A stretch of 64,000 bases of DNA from Tabrizicola sp. (GTDB lineage: Bacteria > Pseudomonadota > Alphaproteobacteria > Rhodobacterales > Rhodobacteraceae), in assembly GCF_016793705.1 (NCBI RefSeq), contig NZ_JAEULO010000068.1, positions 186,001 to 250,000 of the forward strand, in the 5' to 3' direction. The notes beneath the pieces were generated by a model, which saw nothing but the letters and a program-made list of their open reading frames with translations, had not been told where the DNA came from and did no database searches. Position numbers and translations under genes: made by a program. This document shows positions 54,301-62,617 of this stretch, piece after piece. Position 1 is the stretch's first letter. Every line of letters begins with the position of its first letter.

Positions 54301-56459
54301 TGGGCCGCGGGCTGACCGTGTTCCGCCCGGCAATCACCGTGCATCTGAACCCGAAGGGTGGGCTCTTCACGCTGAATCATTTTGCGCCTTTGGAAGAGCA
54401 TTACACCGAAACGACGATCCAGACGCATGTGATGGCCGCCTATGCCGAAATCGGGCTTGCCGACATCAATCGGGCGCAGAAGCTGGCCGAGGATTACTTC
54501 AGGCTCGACCGCGACAGCTTCCTGCGGCAGTGGCTGCCGGGGCGCTCCACCGACCTCCGGCGGCAGACCACCAGCGCCTCATGGCGCGCCATCGTCGAGG
54601 CGCTGGACAATCCCGCCCAGGCCGAGATCGTGCGCGACGACCGCGAGCAGACCAACGTGCTGGTGCTGGCGGGGCCGGGGTCGGGCAAGACCCGCGTCCT
54701 TGTCCACCGCATCGCCTATCTGGTCCGGGTCCGGCGCGAGGACCCGCGCGGCATCCTGGTTCTGACCTACAACCGTCACGCCGCAGCCGAAGTCCGCGAA
54801 CGCTTGCGCCGCCTGATCGGCGAGGATGCGGTGCTGGTCACGGTCTTGACCTGCCACGCGCTGGCGATGCGGCTGGTCGGTGCCAGCTTCGCGGGCGACC
54901 CGGGTCGCGAGCGCGACTTTGACGGCATCGTCATGCAGGCGGTGGCGCTTCTGCGCGGCGACGGCCTCACCCGGCCCGAGGCCGAGGCCCTTCGCGAGAC
55001 GCTGATCCAGGGCTACCGATGGCTTCTGGTCGACGAATATCAGGACATCGGCCCCGAGGAATACGCCCTGATCGGCGCGGTGGCGGGCCGGTCGCTGGAG
55101 GACCCCGACCTGAAGATCAGCCTCTTCGCGGTGGGCGACGACGACCAGAACATCTACGCCTTCGCCGGGGCCTCGATCGACTTCATCCGCCGCTTCGAGG
55201 CGGATCATGCCGCGAAGCCCGTCTGGCTGACCGAGAACTACCGCTCCACCGGCCATATCATCGCTGCCGCGAATGCCGTCATCGCCCCGGCGGCGGGGCG
55301 GATGAAGGCGGGGCACGACATCACCGTGAACCGCGCGCGGGCGAAGGACCCGCCGGGGGGCGACTGGTCTGCACTCGACCCGGCGGCGCAGGGCCGCGTC
55401 ACCCTGCTCGACGCCGGGCCGGGCGCGCGGGCGCAGGCGGTGGCGGCCCTGGACGAGTTGCAGCGCCTGTCGCGTCTCGACCCGGACTGGTCCTGGCGCA
55501 GATGCGCCGTGATCGCCCGCGACTGGAAGCGGCTCCTTCCGCTGCGCGCCCATGCCGAGGCGCTCGGCATCCCGGTCGACATGGCGAACGAGAAGATGCC
55601 AAGCCTCTGGCGCCTGCGCGAGATGCAGGCCTTCATCCGCGCGCTCCTGGCAGACCGTGCGCGGATGCTGGGTGTCGACGACCTTGTCGCGCTCCTCAAC
55701 GCCCAGCCGCAGACCCGCTGGACCGACCTGGTCGGCGAGGGGATCGGCGCCCTGGCCCGCGAGCTGGCGGAAAAGACCGCGACCGTCCCCGATCTGGTGC
55801 AATGGTTCGGCGAATGGGCCCGCTCGGCGCGGGGCGAGCAGCGCGGGCTGTTGCTTCTGACCGCGCATCGTTCCAAAGGGCTGGAGTTCGACCATGTCGC
55901 GATCCTGGACGGCGGCTGGGACCGCCCGTCCCGCAACGAGGATGCCGAGGCCCCGCGCCGCCTGTTCTATGTCGCCATGACGCGGGCAAGGCAGACCCTG
56001 ACCGTGCTGACCGGCGGCGCCCATGCCCTTGTCCGGCCGGGCGGGTGCGTCCTGCCGCGCCGGGTCCGTCCGGACCTTACCGCCGCGCCCGGCGTGCACC
56101 GGCACTACATTCCTGCCGATCCGAAGCTGGTGGACCTGTCCTACGCCGGACGCCTGAAACCCGGCCATCCCGCGCTTGCCGCCATCGCCGCCGCGCGTCC
56201 GGGCGATCCGGTGCGTCTTCTGCGGCAGGGCGACCGCTGGCAGATCGAGAACGAGGCGGGAATCGTGCTGGGCCGCATGTCACGCTCTTTCCACCCACCC
56301 GATACGGGCGCACTCCTGTGCGGCGAGGTCGCCGCGATCCTCGGCTGGCGCGGGAAGGACGGTCAGGACGACTACGCCCGCCACCTGCATCGCGAGGCTT
56401 GGGAGGTGGTTCTGCCCGAGCTTGTCTATACGCTCAGCGCACCCGCCCCGGCAGCGTGA
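51351..56459 (+). CDS. DEDD exonuclease - RecQ helicase - UvrD/Rep helicase fusion
   Basis: A 1702-residue protein with three enzymatic parts. Residues 10-140 look like a DnaQ-type exonuclease (D16/E18 in SIDLE, HNxxxxD with D74, D131 in VEDAR, with N126 where DEDDh has His). About 295-700 is a RecQ-type helicase (K326 Walker A, DEAHCISKWGHDFRPDY at 424). About 1090-1600 is a UvrD/Rep superfamily 1A helicase (GPGSGKT with K1113, DEYQD at 1228, GDDDQNIYAFAGA, TENYRSTGHI, TAHRSKGLEF, VAMTRARQTL). The start is TTG 51351. A role in replication repair or foreign-DNA defence is inference. It lies just after tRNA-Met and converges on gnd. Confidence 0.88.
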   Translation: MTSQTDSFLARCLSIDLEVDPKTARLFAFGALRGGETLAYRAGPWAALDMALDRLEAFSAGATHLVGHNILRHDLPHLAANRARLAGLGAAAVDTLWLNPLAFPRNPYHHLVKHYQDGRLEVGHVNDPVEDARLAMQLLSDQIAAFARLGEESPDTLAAWHHLTTRGSEAPGFDALFQALRGPAPGEAAAHAAIRRLLTGQACNHRLDQTLERLSDPQNGWPMAYALAWISVAGGASVMPPWVRLQFPQAARIVRDLRDSNCGDPACAWCREGNDPGRALERWFGFPAFRPEPVDPETRRPLQERIVAEAMAGKSVLGILPTGTGKSVCYQIPALSRFDRTGALTVVISPLVALMADQVQGMARAGISCAVTVNGMLSLPERHDALEKVRMGDAAMLLISPEQLRSPSVRSVLHQREVGLWVLDEAHCISKWGHDFRPDYRYVSRFIRESSGDSVPPVLCLTATAKPEVVRDIRDHFQTRVGVDLMLLDGGAVRTNLHFDVLPTQKATKLSDILTAIEAHLPSEGGSGAIVYCATRATTERVAGHLKAQGLAADHFHAGLEPERKREVQEAFRTGQLRVIAATNAFGMGIDKPDIRLVVHADIPGSLENYLQEAGRAGRDRAPARCVLLYDPEDVERQFSLSARSRLARHEIGAILKALRRMEKHKSGEVVATPGEIVREEKDQAFERDRQTDDTRVKTAVAWLEEATLLSREENRVMVFPSALRIRTVEDAAAILDRADITGARKKQLLDLVRHVMNAAPDAGVSTDDLIGATGLAGKGVAKALADLEALGIARNDTAITVYLHLGVEDASTRRLEQAARLETDLIELMQEAAPDAQGSVLPLHLTETCQALRDRGHVQVRPDLVETILRSMAQDGRDHEGKSGSLTLRKLSRNSLSLRLGRSWSLVARIADLRRQGAQVLLSHLIGRAAKGARGKDVQVDTILGAMLDALNGDALLRADVKDMTRLMDRALLWLHEQRIVTLGRGLTVFRPAITVHLNPKGGLFTLNHFAPLEEHYTETTIQTHVMAAYAEIGLADINRAQKLAEDYFRLDRDSFLRQWLPGRSTDLRRQTTSASWRAIVEALDNPAQAEIVRDDREQTNVLVLAGPGSGKTRVLVHRIAYLVRVRREDPRGILVLTYNRHAAAEVRERLRRLIGEDAVLVTVLTCHALAMRLVGASFAGDPGRERDFDGIVMQAVALLRGDGLTRPEAEALRETLIQGYRWLLVDEYQDIGPEEYALIGAVAGRSLEDPDLKISLFAVGDDDQNIYAFAGASIDFIRRFEADHAAKPVWLTENYRSTGHIIAAANAVIAPAAGRMKAGHDITVNRARAKDPPGGDWSALDPAAQGRVTLLDAGPGARAQAVAALDELQRLSRLDPDWSWRRCAVIARDWKRLLPLRAHAEALGIPVDMANEKMPSLWRLREMQAFIRALLADRARMLGVDDLVALLNAQPQTRWTDLVGEGIGALARELAEKTATVPDLVQWFGEWARSARGEQRGLLLLTAHRSKGLEFDHVAILDGGWDRPSRNEDAEAPRRLFYVAMTRARQTLTVLTGGAHALVRPGGCVLPRRVRPDLTAAPGVHRHYIPADPKLVDLSYAGRLKPGHPALAAIAAARPGDPVRLLRQGDRWQIENEAGIVLGRMSRSFHPPDTGALLCGEVAAILGWRGKDGQDDYARHLHREAWEVVLPELVYTLSAPAPAA

Positions 56460-56465
56460 GCGTCC

Positions 56466-57863
56466 TCAGCCTTTCGCCCAGGGTCCGTGCGGCTGGTCCA
56501 GCCCGTCAATCCGCTGGAATCCGTGCAGCCCGAAGAAATCGCGCTGGCCCTGGATCATGTTCGCCGTCCCGCGCGCCGTCCGCATCAGGTCGAACCAGGC
56601 CAGCCCCGCCGACAGCGCGGGCAGCCCCAGCCCATGCAGCGCGCCCGCCGCCACCACCCGGCGCAAGGCCGGAAGCGTCCGGCGCAGGTGATCGGCAAAG
56701 AAGGGGGCCAGCATCAGGTTGCGACCGGGGTCCTCGGCAAGCGCCTCTGCCATGTCGTTCAGCATCGCCGAGCGGATGATGCAGCCCGCCCGCCAGACCC
56801 GCGCCACCCGGGGCATGTCCAAGGCCCAGCCGAACTCGCCCGCCGCCGCCGTCATCATCGCGAAGCCCTGGGCATAGCACAGGATCTTCCCCGCGATCAG
56901 CGCCTGTTCCAGATCGTCCAGCGCAACCTCAACCCGCTCCGGCCCCGGCCCGTACAAGGCCTCGCCCGCTGCCCGCTCGCCGCGCCGGGAGGACACGTTC
57001 CGCGCCATCACCGCCGCCTCGATCACCGGGATCGGGGTGCCGAGGTTCTGCGCCTCGATCGCCGTCCAGCGCCCGGTGCCCTTCTGCCCCGCCGCATCGA
57101 CGATCATGTCCAGAAGCGGCCCGCCCTTGACCGGATCCGCCGCCCCTGCCACCGCCGCCGAAATCTCCACCAGGTAGGACCGCAGCACGCCCTCGTTCCA
57201 GCGCGCGAAAACCGGGGCGATTTCTGCGGCGCTCATCCCCAGCCCGTCGCGCATCACGCCATAGACTTCGGCGATCATCTGCATGTCGGCATATTCGATG
57301 CCGTTGTGGACGGCCTTGACGAAATGGCCCGCGCCGCCTTCGCCCATGTGGTCGGCGCAGGGGGTGCCGTCCTCGGCCCGGGCGGCGATGGCCTGGAACA
57401 CCTTGCGCATCCGCTGCCAGTGGATGGGCAGGCCGCCCGCCATGATCGCCGGCCCATGCCGCGCCCCTTCCTCGCCCCCCGACACGCCGATGCCCATGAA
57501 GCCGAAGGGCAGGCCCGCCGCCGCCCGGCGGTTGGTGTCGTGGAAGTTGGCGTTGCCCGCGTCGATCACCAGATCCTCGGGCTGGAGGAGCGGCGCCAGC
57601 GCGGCGAGTTGGTCGTCGACCGGCTGGCCCGCCGGGACCATCAGGATGATCGAGCGCGGGCCTGCCATCGCCGCGACCAGCGCCTGCAGCGTGTCGGTCG
57701 GCACGATCCGCGCGGCAAGATCGCCCGCCCCGGCGTGGAAATCGTGCGTCACGCTGGTCGTCCGGTTCCAGACCGCGATCGGAAACCCCTTCTCCGCGAT
57801 GTTCAGCGCCAGTGCCGCCCCCATGGTGCCAAGGCCGACCAGCCCGACCTGCGGTTTCTGCAT
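56466..57863 (-). CDS. gnd: 6-phosphogluconate dehydrogenase (decarboxylating)
   Basis: Gnd oxidises 6-phosphogluconate to ribulose 5-phosphate and CO2 with NADP. The 465-residue protein has the nucleotide fold [20 protein letters not shown], the substrate motifs [19 protein letters not shown] and [16 protein letters not shown] (catalytic lysine), and a normal C-terminus. The ATG at 57863 has GGGAGGA upstream. It is divergent from cobQ over a 184-bp region holding a nested palindrome, and ends six bases from the helicase fusion. Confidence 0.95.
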   Translation of the reverse strand: MQKPQVGLVGLGTMGAALALNIAEKGFPIAVWNRTTSVTHDFHAGAGDLAARIVPTDTLQALVAAMAGPRSIILMVPAGQPVDDQLAALAPLLQPEDLVIDAGNANFHDTNRRAAAGLPFGFMGIGVSGGEEGARHGPAIMAGGLPIHWQRMRKVFQAIAARAEDGTPCADHMGEGGAGHFVKAVHNGIEYADMQMIAEVYGVMRDGLGMSAAEIAPVFARWNEGVLRSYLVEISAAVAGAADPVKGGPLLDMIVDAAGQKGTGRWTAIEAQNLGTPIPVIEAAVMARNVSSRRGERAAGEALYGPGPERVEVALDDLEQALIAGKILCYAQGFAMMTAAAGEFGWALDMPRVARVWRAGCIIRSAMLNDMAEALAEDPGRNLMLAPFFADHLRRTLPALRRVVAAGALHGLGLPALSAGLAWFDLMRTARGTANMIQGQRDFFGLHGFQRIDGLDQPHGPWAKG

Positions 57864-57885
57864 CGCGATTCCTCCCATTCCGCCG

Positions 57886-57917
57886 CCCGGCGGTGTTTGC
57901 GCAAACAGACCGCCGGG
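57886..57917. promoter_or_regulatory. Nested palindrome in the gnd-cobQ regulatory region
   Basis: Outer arms CCCGGCGGT (57886-57894) and ACCGCCGGG (57909-57917) enclose the perfect 12-bp palindrome GTTTGCGCAAAC (57895-57906). The core with central CG resembles operators of LacI/GalR-family regulators. It is 23 bases upstream of the gnd start, so control of gnd is the simpler reading. Confidence 0.5.
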
Positions 57918-58047
57918 ACATGTCGGGGTCAAGCCCAAAGCCACCCTGGCCGGGGGGCATGGCGCGAACCCGCGGCGTCGCCGCCGGGACCGGCGGGAGT
58001 CGCTTCTGGCGCTGGCTGCGACGCCGCCGCGCATGATAAGGGGGCGC

Positions 58048-59490
58048 ATGACCTATCGTTTCATGATCCAGGGCGCAGGCTCGAACGTCGGCAAGTCGCT
58101 GCTCGTCGCGGGCCTCTGCCGTCATTTCACGCGGCTCGGAATGACCGTCCGCCCGTTCAAGCCGCAGAACATGTCAAACAACGCCGCGGTGGCGACGGGC
58201 GGCGAGATCGGCCGCGCCCAGGCCCTGCAGGCCCGTGCCTGCAAGGCGTCGCCGCATGTCGACATGAACCCCGTCCTTCTGAAGCCCGAATCCGAAACCG
58301 GCGCCCAGGTCATCGTGCAGGGCCAACGCCTGACCACGGTGAAGGCCCGCGACTATGCGGTGCTGAAGCCGCAGCTGATGACCCCGGTGCTGGACAGTTT
58401 CCGCCGCCTGCAGGCACAAGCCGACCTCGTCATCGTCGAAGGCGCGGGCAGCCCGGCGGAAGTGAACCTGCGAGCGGGGGACATCGCCAACATGGGCTTC
58501 GCGCGCGCCGCCGATGTGCCGGTGATCCTGACCGGAGACATCGACCGCGGCGGCGTCATCGCGCAACTGGTCGGTACGCAGGCCGTTCTCGACCCCGAAG
58601 ATGCCGCGCTGATCCGGGGCTTCCTGGTCAACAAGTTCCGCGGCGACCCCCGGCTTTTCGACGAGGGCTACCGCCTGATCGAAAGCCGTACCGGCTGGCA
58701 GGCCCTCGGCGTCATCCCCTGGTTCCCCCAGGCCCACCGCCTCCCCGCCGAAGACGCGGCCGATCTCGGGGGCACGCGCGGCAGCGGCAGCTTCCTCATC
58801 GCCGTCCCCCACCTGAACCGTATCGCCAATTTCGACGACCTCGATCCGCTGGCGCAGGAGCCCGGCGTCACTCTGAAGATCGTCAAGCCCGGCCAGCCCC
58901 TGCCGGTCGAGGCCGACCTGATCATTCTGCCGGGAAGCAAGGCCACCATCGCCGACCTCGCCCATTTCCGGGCGCAGGGCTGGGACATCGACCTCGCCGC
59001 CGCCCTGAGACGCGGCGCAAAAGTCCTCGGCCTCTGCGGCGGCTACCAGATGCTCGGGAAGGAAATCGCCGACCCCGACGGCATCGAGGGCAAGCCCGGC
59101 TCCGTCCCCGGCCTCGGCCTTCTCGACCTCACCACCACGATGACCCCCGACAAGCGCGTCACGGAAACCGAAGCGATCCATCCCGCCTCCGGCACCCGCG
59201 TCACCGGCTACGAAATCCACCTCGGTCGCACGGACGGCCCCGACCGCGCCCGCCCGATGTTCACCGTGAACGGCCAGCCCGAAGGCGCGATCCGCGCCGA
59301 TGGCCGCGTCATGGGCAGCTACCTGCACGGCATGTTCAGCGAAGACAGATTCCGGCGCGCCTTCCTCGCCAGCCTCGGCGCCACGCCGGGCAATGCCAGC
59401 TACGACGCCACGGTCGAGGAAACCCTCGACGCCCTCGCTGACCACCTGGCGGCGCATGTCGACTGCGAAGCCCTGTCGAAGCTGGCGTAG
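58048..59490 (+). CDS. cobQ: Cobyric acid synthase
   Basis: CobQ amidates four carboxyl side chains of adenosylcobyrinate a,c-diamide using glutamine and ATP, late in vitamin B12 synthesis. The 480-residue protein has the dethiobiotin-synthetase-like ATPase domain ([28 protein letters not shown]) and a class I glutamine amidotransferase domain with C330 ([10 protein letters not shown]) and H427 (YLHGMF). ATG 58048 starts the family N-terminus. No other cob genes are in the window and I see no cobalamin riboswitch upstream. Its TAG stop is within a palindromic repeat. Confidence 0.95.
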   Translation: MTYRFMIQGAGSNVGKSLLVAGLCRHFTRLGMTVRPFKPQNMSNNAAVATGGEIGRAQALQARACKASPHVDMNPVLLKPESETGAQVIVQGQRLTTVKARDYAVLKPQLMTPVLDSFRRLQAQADLVIVEGAGSPAEVNLRAGDIANMGFARAADVPVILTGDIDRGGVIAQLVGTQAVLDPEDAALIRGFLVNKFRGDPRLFDEGYRLIESRTGWQALGVIPWFPQAHRLPAEDAADLGGTRGSGSFLIAVPHLNRIANFDDLDPLAQEPGVTLKIVKPGQPLPVEADLIILPGSKATIADLAHFRAQGWDIDLAAALRRGAKVLGLCGGYQMLGKEIADPDGIEGKPGSVPGLGLLDLTTTMTPDKRVTETEAIHPASGTRVTGYEIHLGRTDGPDRARPMFTVNGQPEGAIRADGRVMGSYLHGMFSEDRFRRAFLASLGATPGNASYDATVEETLDALADHLAAHVDCEALSKLA

Positions 59491-59510
59491 GTCGGGGTTC
59501 ACCCCGACTC
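59487..59510. repeat. GTAGGTCGGG-family palindrome at the cobQ stop codon
   Basis: GTCGGGGT-TC-ACCCCGAC (59491-59508) is preceded by GTAG, whose TAG is the cobQ stop codon. It is identical over its stem to the copy at 27676. Confidence 0.75.
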
Positions 59511-59678
59511 TCCCGCCGCATCCCTGCATCCTTCCGCCCCTGTGACAACTCAGCCGCAGCCAAAAGAATTCACAGTTTCGCATGCTTTTCGGCCACAATC
59601 AGGGCGGGTAAACTTCCCGCATCTTCAGTGTGCAGGTTCGGGCCGTTCGCCCGCCGCCGCAAAAAAAAGGATCAGGAA

Positions 59679-60266
59679 ATGAAACTCGCCATCCTCGCCG
59701 CCGCTTCAGCGCTTCTCCTCGGCCAGAGCGCCGCCGCCCAGGATGGGTTCTACTACGGTATCGGCCTTGGCCTCACCCGGACCAGCACGGTCTCTCCGGT
59801 CGTTCCCGGCTATGAAGCGGATGCGACCGACGTTTCGCTCGCCCTGACGGCGGGCTACCGCTTCGCCGGCACGGCTGCGCTGAGCTACGGGATCGAGGGC
59901 AACCTCGACGTGCTCGGCGGCGCGACGATGAGCGATGGCGCCGACGCCTGCACCGGCAGTTCGCCCTCCTGGTGCAGCGTCGACACCGTCCTGCGCCTGC
60001 GCGGCACGCTGACGAACCAGCTGGCGAACGGCGGAGAGCTGACCTGGTCGCTGGGCGCGGTCATGGTCAAGGGCATCAGCGAGAATGGCCCCGGCAACAA
60101 TCTCGATACCACCGGGCGCGGACTGTCCGTCGGTCTGGGCTGGCAACCGGGGGGCGGCATGCCGGTGCGGGTCGATGTGAACTACGATGCGATCCGCGAC
60201 GACAACCAGCCCGCCTATGAGCGTGATCTCGACCTGTTCGGCCTGCGCGTCTCGTATATGTTCTGA
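59679..60266 (+). CDS. Outer-membrane beta-barrel protein (8-stranded, opacity/Omp25-like)
   Basis: A 195-residue protein with a signal peptide (MKLAILAAASALLLGQSAAAQ) and alternating hydrophobic strands through the length (YYGIGLGLTRTS, SLALTAGYRFAG, GLSVGLGWQPG, DLFGLRVSYMF). It ends in the C-terminal aromatic F expected of barrels recognised by BamA. Two cysteines (ACTGSSPSWC) may form a loop disulfide. The size suggests an 8-stranded surface barrel, not a porin. A purine-rich site (AGGAA) precedes ATG 59679. Confidence 0.78.
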   Translation: MKLAILAAASALLLGQSAAAQDGFYYGIGLGLTRTSTVSPVVPGYEADATDVSLALTAGYRFAGTAALSYGIEGNLDVLGGATMSDGADACTGSSPSWCSVDTVLRLRGTLTNQLANGGELTWSLGAVMVKGISENGPGNNLDTTGRGLSVGLGWQPGGGMPVRVDVNYDAIRDDNQPAYERDLDLFGLRVSYMF

Positions 60267-60315
60267 TCCGGCCAGCACGGGCGGGGTGGGCAGTCCTGCC
60301 CCCTTCCGCCCGTGG

Positions 60316-60387
60316 TTTACCGATCCTGAACACCCACGCGCAATTCCTTGAAATCATTGAAGGCCGCCAGTCCGTCCAGCGTGGACA
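60316..60387. repeat. Multi-block intergenic element, copy 3
   Basis: The blocks are TTTACC at 60316, TTGAAATC at 60348-60355, and GTCCAGCGTGGACA at 60374-60387. It ends exactly where the convergent znuA gene begins its stop codon. Order and spacing match the copies at 6974-7048 and 27831-27903. Confidence 0.55.
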
Positions 60388-61290
60388 TCACCCGCCCGCG
60401 CAGTCCGCGATCGTTTCCGCCAGACCGCGCAGCAGCGCCGCATAGGCCCCCGGCCCGGCCTCGAGCGAGGACCCCACCGGATCCAGTGCGGCGCCGATCC
60501 TGACCCCGGTCCCCTCGGCCAGCTGGTCCATCAAGGCCGGGTCATGCTGCACCTCCGGGAAGAGGCAGACCACGCCCCCCGCCTCGATCTGCTGCCGCAA
60601 CCCGGCCAACCGCGCGGCACCGGGCGACGAGGCATCCCCCAGCGCGATGCTGCCGACGAAATCCAGCCCGTAATGGTCGCCGAAATAGCCGAAGGCATCG
60701 TGGAAGCTGACGATGGGCTTGCCCTGCACCGGCGCCAGGATCGCCGCCACCTCTGCGTCCAGCGCCGCGACCTGCGCCGCCGCCGCCTCTGCATTGGCCT
60801 GATAGGTGCCCGCATGCTCCGGGTCCAGCCGCGCCAGTTCCGCCGCGATCAGCCCAAGCCAGACCTGCGCATTGCCGGGGTCGAGCCAGGCATGGGGGTC
60901 CTCGGAGCCATGGTCGTGGCCCGCTTCGTCGTGGTCGTGATCGTCCTCTCCCTCGCCCTCGGCATAGCTGCGGCGCAGGGTTCCCTCGGCATCCAGCAGC
61001 GCCAGCGAGGCCGCGCCTTCGGGCCGGGTTTCCAGTGCACCCTCCAGCCAGGGCGTCAGCTCCGGCCCGATCCAGACCACCAGACCGGCCCCGGCCACCG
61101 CCCCGGCCTGGCTGGGACGCAGCTGGAAGTCATGCTCGTCCGCCCCCTTGGCCAGCAAAAGCTCCGGCTGCCCCAGATCGCCCATCACCTGCGCGACCAG
61201 AGCGTGCACCGGGGGGATGTCGGTCACGACCGAAGGCACCTCGGCGAGGGCGGGGGTGGCGGTCATGAGGAGAGTAATGATATAACGCAT
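60388..61290 (-). CDS. znuA: Zinc ABC transporter substrate-binding protein
   Basis: ZnuA captures periplasmic zinc for the ZnuBC permease. The 300-residue cluster A-I protein has a signal peptide (MRYIITLLMTATPALA), the zinc histidines in ADEHDFQLRPSQ (H53), DPHAWLDP (H133) and SFHDAFGYFG, and a His/Asp-rich flexible loop (EGEGEDDHDHDEAGHDHGSE) characteristic of zinc, not manganese, binders. It is divergent from zur-znuC-znuB over 71 bases that contain the probable Zur operator. Confidence 0.95.
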   Translation of the reverse strand: MRYIITLLMTATPALAEVPSVVTDIPPVHALVAQVMGDLGQPELLLAKGADEHDFQLRPSQAGAVAGAGLVVWIGPELTPWLEGALETRPEGAASLALLDAEGTLRRSYAEGEGEDDHDHDEAGHDHGSEDPHAWLDPGNAQVWLGLIAAELARLDPEHAGTYQANAEAAAAQVAALDAEVAAILAPVQGKPIVSFHDAFGYFGDHYGLDFVGSIALGDASSPGAARLAGLRQQIEAGGVVCLFPEVQHDPALMDQLAEGTGVRIGAALDPVGSSLEAGPGAYAALLRGLAETIADCAGG

Positions 61291-61323
61291 CAGTCTGGCC
61301 TTTCCTTTGCGCCGATCTATGTA

Positions 61324-61338
61324 TGTAATATCATAACA
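61324..61338. promoter_or_regulatory. Probable Zur operator
   Basis: TGTAAT-ATC-ATAACA is an inverted repeat matching at five of six arm positions, in the only AT-rich part of the znuA-zur spacer. Proteobacterial Zur sites have this TGTTAT-type symmetry. The position serves both divergent units: 34 bases from znuA and 24 bases from the zur start. Confidence 0.65.
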
Positions 61339-61361
61339 CGTCAACCCCCGTGATACCGCCC

Positions 61362-61853
61362 ATGCCCGATTCCACCTCCCCCGACCTCGCCTTCGCCGCC
61401 CATGACCACACCCATTGCGCCCATGATGCGCTGGAACGGGCCGAGGCGCTGACGAAGGCCAGCGGCGCAAGGATGACCCCGGTCCGCCGCCGGGTTCTGG
61501 AAATCCTGCTGGAAGAACACAAGGCGCTCGGCGCCTATGACGTGCTGGCCCGGCTGGCGGTGGAGGGCTTCGGCAACCAGCCCCCCGTCGCCTATCGCGC
61601 GCTGGAATTCCTGGTGGAGCAAGGCCTTGCCCACCGCATCCAGCGGCTGAATGCCTTCACCGCCTGCACCCATCCCGGTCAGGACCACGCCCCCGCCTTC
61701 CTGATCTGCCGCCTCTGCCACATGGTCGCCGAGGCCGAAGCCTCCGCCGCCCGCACGGCACTCGACGCCGAGGCCGCCCGCGCCGGTTTCCAGGTCGAAC
61801 GCTCGACCATCGAGGCGCTCGGCCTCTGCCCGAACTGCCGGGAGGCCGCATGA
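61362..61853 (+). CDS. zur: Zinc uptake regulator, Fur family
   Basis: A 163-residue Fur-family repressor. It has the DNA-binding winged helix (ARMTPVRRRVLEILLEEHKALGAYDVL), and the structural zinc cysteine pairs CRLC and CPNC. The N-terminus is histidine-rich (FAAHDHTHCAHD). With zinc bound it should repress znuA and its own znuCB unit from the operator immediately upstream. ATG 61362 is chosen over GTG 61350; no strong ribosome site precedes either. The stop overlaps the znuC start (ATGA). Confidence 0.93.
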   Translation: MPDSTSPDLAFAAHDHTHCAHDALERAEALTKASGARMTPVRRRVLEILLEEHKALGAYDVLARLAVEGFGNQPPVAYRALEFLVEQGLAHRIQRLNAFTACTHPGQDHAPAFLICRLCHMVAEAEASAARTALDAEAARAGFQVERSTIEALGLCPNCREAA

Positions 61854-62617
61854 GCCTGATCACCGCCGACCACATCTGCGTCCGCTTCGGGGCGGAGGAA
61901 GTGCTTCACGACATCAGCCTGACCGTCCGGCCCGGCGAGATCGTCACCATCCTCGGCCCCAACGGGTCCGGCAAGTCCACGCTGCTGAGGGCGCTCCTGG
62001 GCATCGTTCCGGCCGCCGAGGGGCGGATCACCCGCCAGCCCGGCCTGCGCATCGGCTATGTCCCGCAGCGGCTGACGATCGACCGCACCATGCCGATCAC
62101 CGTGCGCCGGTTCCTGTCGCTCCCCTCCCGCGTCAGCGATGCCCAGGCCGGGGAGGCGCTGGCGCGTGTCGGCATGGCGGGGCAGGGGCATGAGCAGATG
62201 ACCACGCTGTCCGGCGGCCAGTTGCAGCGGGTGCTGCTGGCCCGCGCGCTATTGGGTCGCCCGCAGCTCCTGATGCTGGACGAGCCGACCTCCGGCCTCG
62301 ACCAGCCCGGCGAGGCGGCCTTCTACCGGCTGATCGAGGAGGTGAGGGCGGAAACCGGCGCCGCCGTTCTGATGATCAGCCACGACCTGCATGTGGTGAT
62401 GGCCGCCAGCGACCGGGTGATCTGCCTCAACGGCCATATCTGCTGCGAGGGCACGCCCCGCGTGGTCTCGACCGCGCCGGAATACCGCGCGCTCTTCGGT
62501 CTCGGGACGCAGGGCGCGCTGGCGCTCTACCGCCACGAACACGACCACGCGCATGAGGACGGGCCGCACCACCATCACCACGGGCACGACCACAGCCATG
62601 ATCATCCCCATGCTTGA
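61850..62617 (+). CDS. znuC: Zinc ABC transporter ATP-binding protein
   Basis: The 255-residue ATPase of the zinc importer. It shows Walker A GPNGSGKST, signature LSGGQLQRVLLARALL, Walker B LLMLDEPTSGLD and switch histidine MISHDLHVV. The C-terminal tail is extremely histidine-rich (HHHHHGHDHSHDHPHA and upstream His-Glu-Asp), a likely zinc sensor or store attached to the ATPase. It overlaps zur by four bases and znuB by eight. Confidence 0.95.
   Translation: MSLITADHICVRFGAEEVLHDISLTVRPGEIVTILGPNGSGKSTLLRALLGIVPAAEGRITRQPGLRIGYVPQRLTIDRTMPITVRRFLSLPSRVSDAQAGEALARVGMAGQGHEQMTTLSGGQLQRVLLARALLGRPQLLMLDEPTSGLDQPGEAAFYRLIEEVRAETGAAVLMISHDLHVVMAASDRVICLNGHICCEGTPRVVSTAPEYRALFGLGTQGALALYRHEHDHAHEDGPHHHHHGHDHSHDHPHA

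Noticed and set aside
57864-58047. Cobalamin riboswitch before cobQ
   Set aside because: The spacer is only 184 bases, and I find no convincing B12 box or multi-stem layout. The main structure is a palindrome near gnd.
56487-59441. A 984-codon plus-strand frame through gnd and cobQ
   Set aside because: It is antisense to gnd and in the wrong frame over cobQ. Its product is Arg/Pro/His-rich and has no domain.
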